Source of the DNA: Auanema rhodensis
Lineage: Eukaryota > Nematoda > Chromadorea > Rhabditida > Rhabditidae
Assembly: GCA_964057225.1 (NCBI GenBank)
Contig: OZ059900.1
Span: forward strand, 4,412,501-4,476,500
DNA length: 64,000 nucleotides
Reading direction: 5' to 3'
Made by a program: the position numbers and the translations under genes. Shown here one piece after another: positions 60,401 through 64,000 of the stretch. The notes under the pieces are model-generated. The model did not search any database. It was given only the letters and a program-made list of their open reading frames with translations, and had not been told where the DNA came from. Every line of letters begins with the position of its first letter. The first letter of the stretch is position 1.

Positions 60401-63400
60401 GGTATAGCTACCTGTTCACAAAAAATTGGAAGTCTTGGTTACCATGCATCACATCCTTTGAGATAGTGTTTCTAGACTAATATGACCATGGGGACTTCAT
60501 TAAAATCCACAGTATTCTTCCATCTTTAACGGTATCCGAGTTACAAATCAAGATCACTTTCTTTGGATACTTAGGTGGTATAGCTACCTGTTCACAAAAA
60601 ATTGGAAGTCCTGGTTACCATGCATCAAACCCATTAAGATTGTGTTTCTAGACTAATATGACCATGAGAAATTAATTTAAGTTCACAGTATTCTTCTATC
60701 TTTAACGGTATCCGAGTTACAAATCAAGATCACTTTCTTTGGATACTTAGGTGGTATAGCTACCTGTTCACAAAAAATTGGAAGTCCTATTTACCCATGC
60801 ATCAAACACAATACGATAGTGTTTCTAGACTAATATGACCATGGGGAGTTCATTAAAATTAACAGTATTCTTTTATCTTTAACGGTATCCGAGTTACAAA
60901 TCAAGATCACTCTCTTTGGATACTTAGGTGGTATAGCTACCTGTTCACAAAAAATTGGAAGTCTTGGTTACCATGCATCAAATCCTTTAAGATAGTGTTT
61001 CTAGACTAATATAACCATGGAGACTTCATTAAATTTCACAGTATTCTTCTATCTTCAACGGTATCCGAGTTACAAATCAAGATCACTTTCTTTGGATACT
61101 TAGGTGGTATAGCTACCTGTTCACAAAAAATTGGAAGTCGTGGTTACCATGCATCAAACACAATAAGATAGTGTTTCTAGACTAATATAACCATGGGGAC
61201 TTCATTAAAATTAACAGTATTCTTCTATCTTCAACGGTATCCGAGTTACAGATCAAGATCACTTTCTTTGGATACTTAGGTGATATAGCTACCTGTTCAC
61301 AAAAAATTGGAAGTCCTATTTACCATGCATCAAACACAATACGATAGTGTTTCTAGACTAATATGACCATGGGGACTTCATTAAAATTAACAGTATTCTT
61401 TTATCTTTAACGGTATCCGAGTTACAAATCAAGATCACTTTCTTTGGATACTTAGGTGATATAGCTGCCTGTTCACAAAAAATTGGAAGTCCTATTTACC
61501 ATGCATCAAACACAATACGATAGTGTTTCTAGACTAATATGACCATGGGGACTTCATTAAAATTAACAGTATTCTTTCATCTTTAACGGTATCCGAGTTA
61601 CAAATCAAGATCACTTTCTTTGGATACTTAGGTGGTATAGCTACCTGTTCACAAAAAATTGGAAGTCCTGGTTACCATGCATCAAACCCATTAAGATTGT
61701 GTTTCGAGACCAATATGACCATGGGAAATTCATTAAAATTCACAGTATTCTTCCATCTTTAACGGTATCCGAGTTACAGATCAAGATCACTTTCTTTGGA
61801 TACTTAGGTGATATAGCTACCTGTTCACAAAAAATTGGAAGTCCTATTTACCATGCATCAAACACAATACGATAGTGTTTCTAGACTAATATGACCATGG
61901 GGACTTCATTAAAATTAACAGTATTCTTTTATCTTTAACGGTATCCGAGTTACAAATCAATATCACTTTCTTTGGATACTTAGGTGATATAGCTACCTGT
62001 TCACAAAAAATTGGAAGTCCTATTTACCATGCATCAAACACAATACGATAGTGTTTCTAGACTAATATGACCATGGGGACTTCATTAAAATTAACAGTAT
62101 TCTTTCATCTTTAACGGTATCCGAGTTACAAATCAAGATCACTTTCTTTGGATACTTAGGTGGTATAGCTACCTGTTCACAAAAAATTGGAAGTCTTGGT
62201 TACCATGCATCAAATCCTTTAAGATAGTGTTTCTAGACTAATATAACCATGGGGACTTCATTGAATTTCACAGTATTCTTCTATCTTCAACGGTATCCGA
62301 GTTACAAATCAAGATCACTTTCTTTGGATACTTAGGTGGTATAGCTACCTGTTCACAAAAAATTGGAAGTCCTGGTTACCATGCATCAAACCCATTAAGA
62401 TTGTGTTTCTAGACTAATATGACCATGATGACTTCATTAAATTTCACAGTATTCTTCTATCTTCAACGGTATCCGAGTTACAAATCAAGATCACTTTCTT
62501 TGGATACTTAGGTGGTATAGCTACCTGTTCACAAAAAATTGGAAGTCCTGGTTACCATGCATCAAACCCATTAAGATTGTGTTTCTAGACTGATATGACC
62601 ATGGGAAATTCATTTAAGTTCACAGTATTCTTCCATCTTTAACGGTATCCGAGTTACAAATCAAGATCACTTTCTTTGGATACTTAGGTGGTATAGCTAC
62701 CTGTTCACAAAAAATTGGAAGTCTTGGTTACCATGCATCACATCCTTTGAGATAGTGTTTCTAGACTAATATGACCATGGGGACTTCATTAAAATCCACA
62801 GTATTCTTCCATCTTTAACGGTATCCGAGTTACAAATCAAGATCACTTTCTTTGGATACTTAGGTGGTATAGCTACCTGTTCACAAAAAATTGGAAGTCC
62901 TGGTTACCATGCATCAAACCCATTAAGATTGTGTTTCTAGACTAATATGACCATGAGAAATTAATTTAAGTTCACAGTATTCTTCTATCTTTAACGGTAT
63001 CCGAGTTACAAATCAAGATCACTTTCTTTGGATACTTAGGTGGTATAGCTACCTGTTCACAAAAAATTGGAAGTCCTATTTACCCATGCATCAAACACAA
63101 TACGATAGTGTTTCTAGACTAATATGACCATGGGGAGTTCATTAAAATTAACAGTATTCTTTTATCTTTAACGGTATCCGAGTTACAAATCAAGATCACT
63201 CTCTTTGGATACTTAGGTGGTATAGCTACCTGTTCACAAAAAATTGGAAGTCTTGGTTACCATGCATCAAATCCTTTAAGATAGTGTTTCTAGACTAATA
63301 TAACCATGGAGACTTCATTAAATTTCACAGTATTCTTCTATCTTCAACGGTATCCGAGTTACAAATCAAGATCACTTTCTTTGGATACTTAGGTGGTATA

Positions 63401-64000
63401 GCTACCTGTTCACAAAAAATTGGAAGTCGTGGTTACCATGCATCAAACACAATAAGATAGTGTTTCTAGACTAATATAACCATGGGGACTTCATTAAAAT
63501 TAACAGTATTCTTCTATCTTCAACGGTATCCGAGTTACAGATCAAGATCACTTTCTTTGGATACTTAGGTGATATAGCTACCTGTTCACAAAAAATTGGA
63601 AGTCCTATTTACCATGCATCAAACACAATACGATAGTGTTTCTAGACTAATATGACCATGGGGACTTCATTAAAATTAACAGTATTCTTTTATCTTTAAC
63701 GGTATCCGAGTTACAAATCAAGATCACTTTCTTTGGATACTTAGGTGATATAGCTGCCTGTTCACAAAAAATTGGAAGTCCTATTTACCATGCATCAAAC
63801 ACAATACGATAGTGTTTCTAGACTAATATGACCATGGGGACTTCATTAAAATTAACAGTATTCTTTCATCTTTAACGGTATCCGAGTTACAAATCAAGAT
63901 CACTTTCTTTGGATACTTAGGTGGTATAGCTACCTGTTCACAAAAAATTGGAAGTCCTGGTTACCATGCATCAAACCCATTAAGATTGTGTTTCGAGACC
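39481..64000. repeat. 176-bp satellite array, right block (~139 monomers, open-ended)
   Basis: Same monomer family as 1380-8192. The CATCACATCC landmark shows higher-order repeats: 43187/46885 and 44068/47766 are 3698 bp apart (21 monomers). 50935/56043, 51816/56924 and 53401/58509 are each 5108 bp apart (29 monomers). 60447/62736 is 2289 bp apart (13 monomers). Copies of the higher-order units look almost identical, including private changes such as the AATGGTATCC variant at 54010 and 59119. The array continues past the window edge. No genes seen. Confidence 0.95.

Noticed and set aside
1380-64000. CRISPR-like arrays
   Set aside because: The repeats are contiguous 176- and 185-bp monomers with no short repeat/unique spacer pattern, and the DNA is eukaryotic.
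1-64000. Telomeric repeats
   Set aside because: No run of TTAGGC or related short telomere unit was seen, so a chromosome-end claim is not supported directly.

Overview
Eukaryotic DNA, most likely a nematode. The evidence is nematode-type 18S, 5.8S and 28S rRNA sequence, retrotransposons of the R4 type first described in 28S genes of Ascaris, and introns of only 39-48 nt with TTTNAG-type acceptors. The species is not identifiable from sequence alone. The window is almost entirely repetitive: decayed rDNA, rDNA-associated retroelements, three satellites and a few broken protein genes. Nothing bacterial (operons, CRISPR) is present.

Layout. 1-1379: the last ~30 nt of a truncated 18S copy, then a cassette of small 18S 5'-end fragments and an R4-type leader sequence. 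1380-8192: about 39 copies of a 176-bp satellite. 8200-8303: an 18S scrap. 8304-9560: a 282-bp satellite with G/C-tract hairpins. 9561-12254: two or three copies of an unrecognised small-protein module (one decayed) and a broken SET-domain gene. 12238-23461: about 61 copies of a 185-bp satellite, which supplies the stop codon of the SET gene. 23462-25148: an unrecognised spliced gene, then a second SET-domain gene cut off by an 18S fragment. 25149-25979: more 18S 5'-end fragments. 25980-38213 (minus strand): one rDNA unit holding the 3' third of 18S, ITS1, 5.8S, ITS2 and a 28S gene broken by two tandem, frameshifted R4-like elements. 38214-39480: a second copy of the opening cassette. 39481-64000: the 176-bp satellite again, about 139 monomers, running off the window.

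The rDNA unit looks dead. Its 18S lacks the 5' part and has substitutions in a near-universal stretch. Its 28S carries 8 kb of retroelement, and the segment encoding part of the peptidyl-transferase centre is replaced by an unrelated 68-nt AT-rich hairpin sequence.

The most unusual structures are: (1) repeated captures of the exact 5' end of 18S, mostly opposite in orientation to the 18S body; (2) a perfect 57-bp inverted repeat in the R4 leader whose arms are themselves hairpins, present in one of three leader copies; (3) a tRNA-like sequence exactly at the 28S/retroelement junction, followed by a GC-rich 68-codon ORF; (4) block duplication of the [18S scraps - R4 leader - satellite] cassette; (5) satellite higher-order repeats of 8, 21 and 29 monomers. 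This would fit a pericentromeric, subtelomeric or rDNA-flanking graveyard, but no canonical TTAGGC telomere repeat was seen, so chromosome position remains inference.
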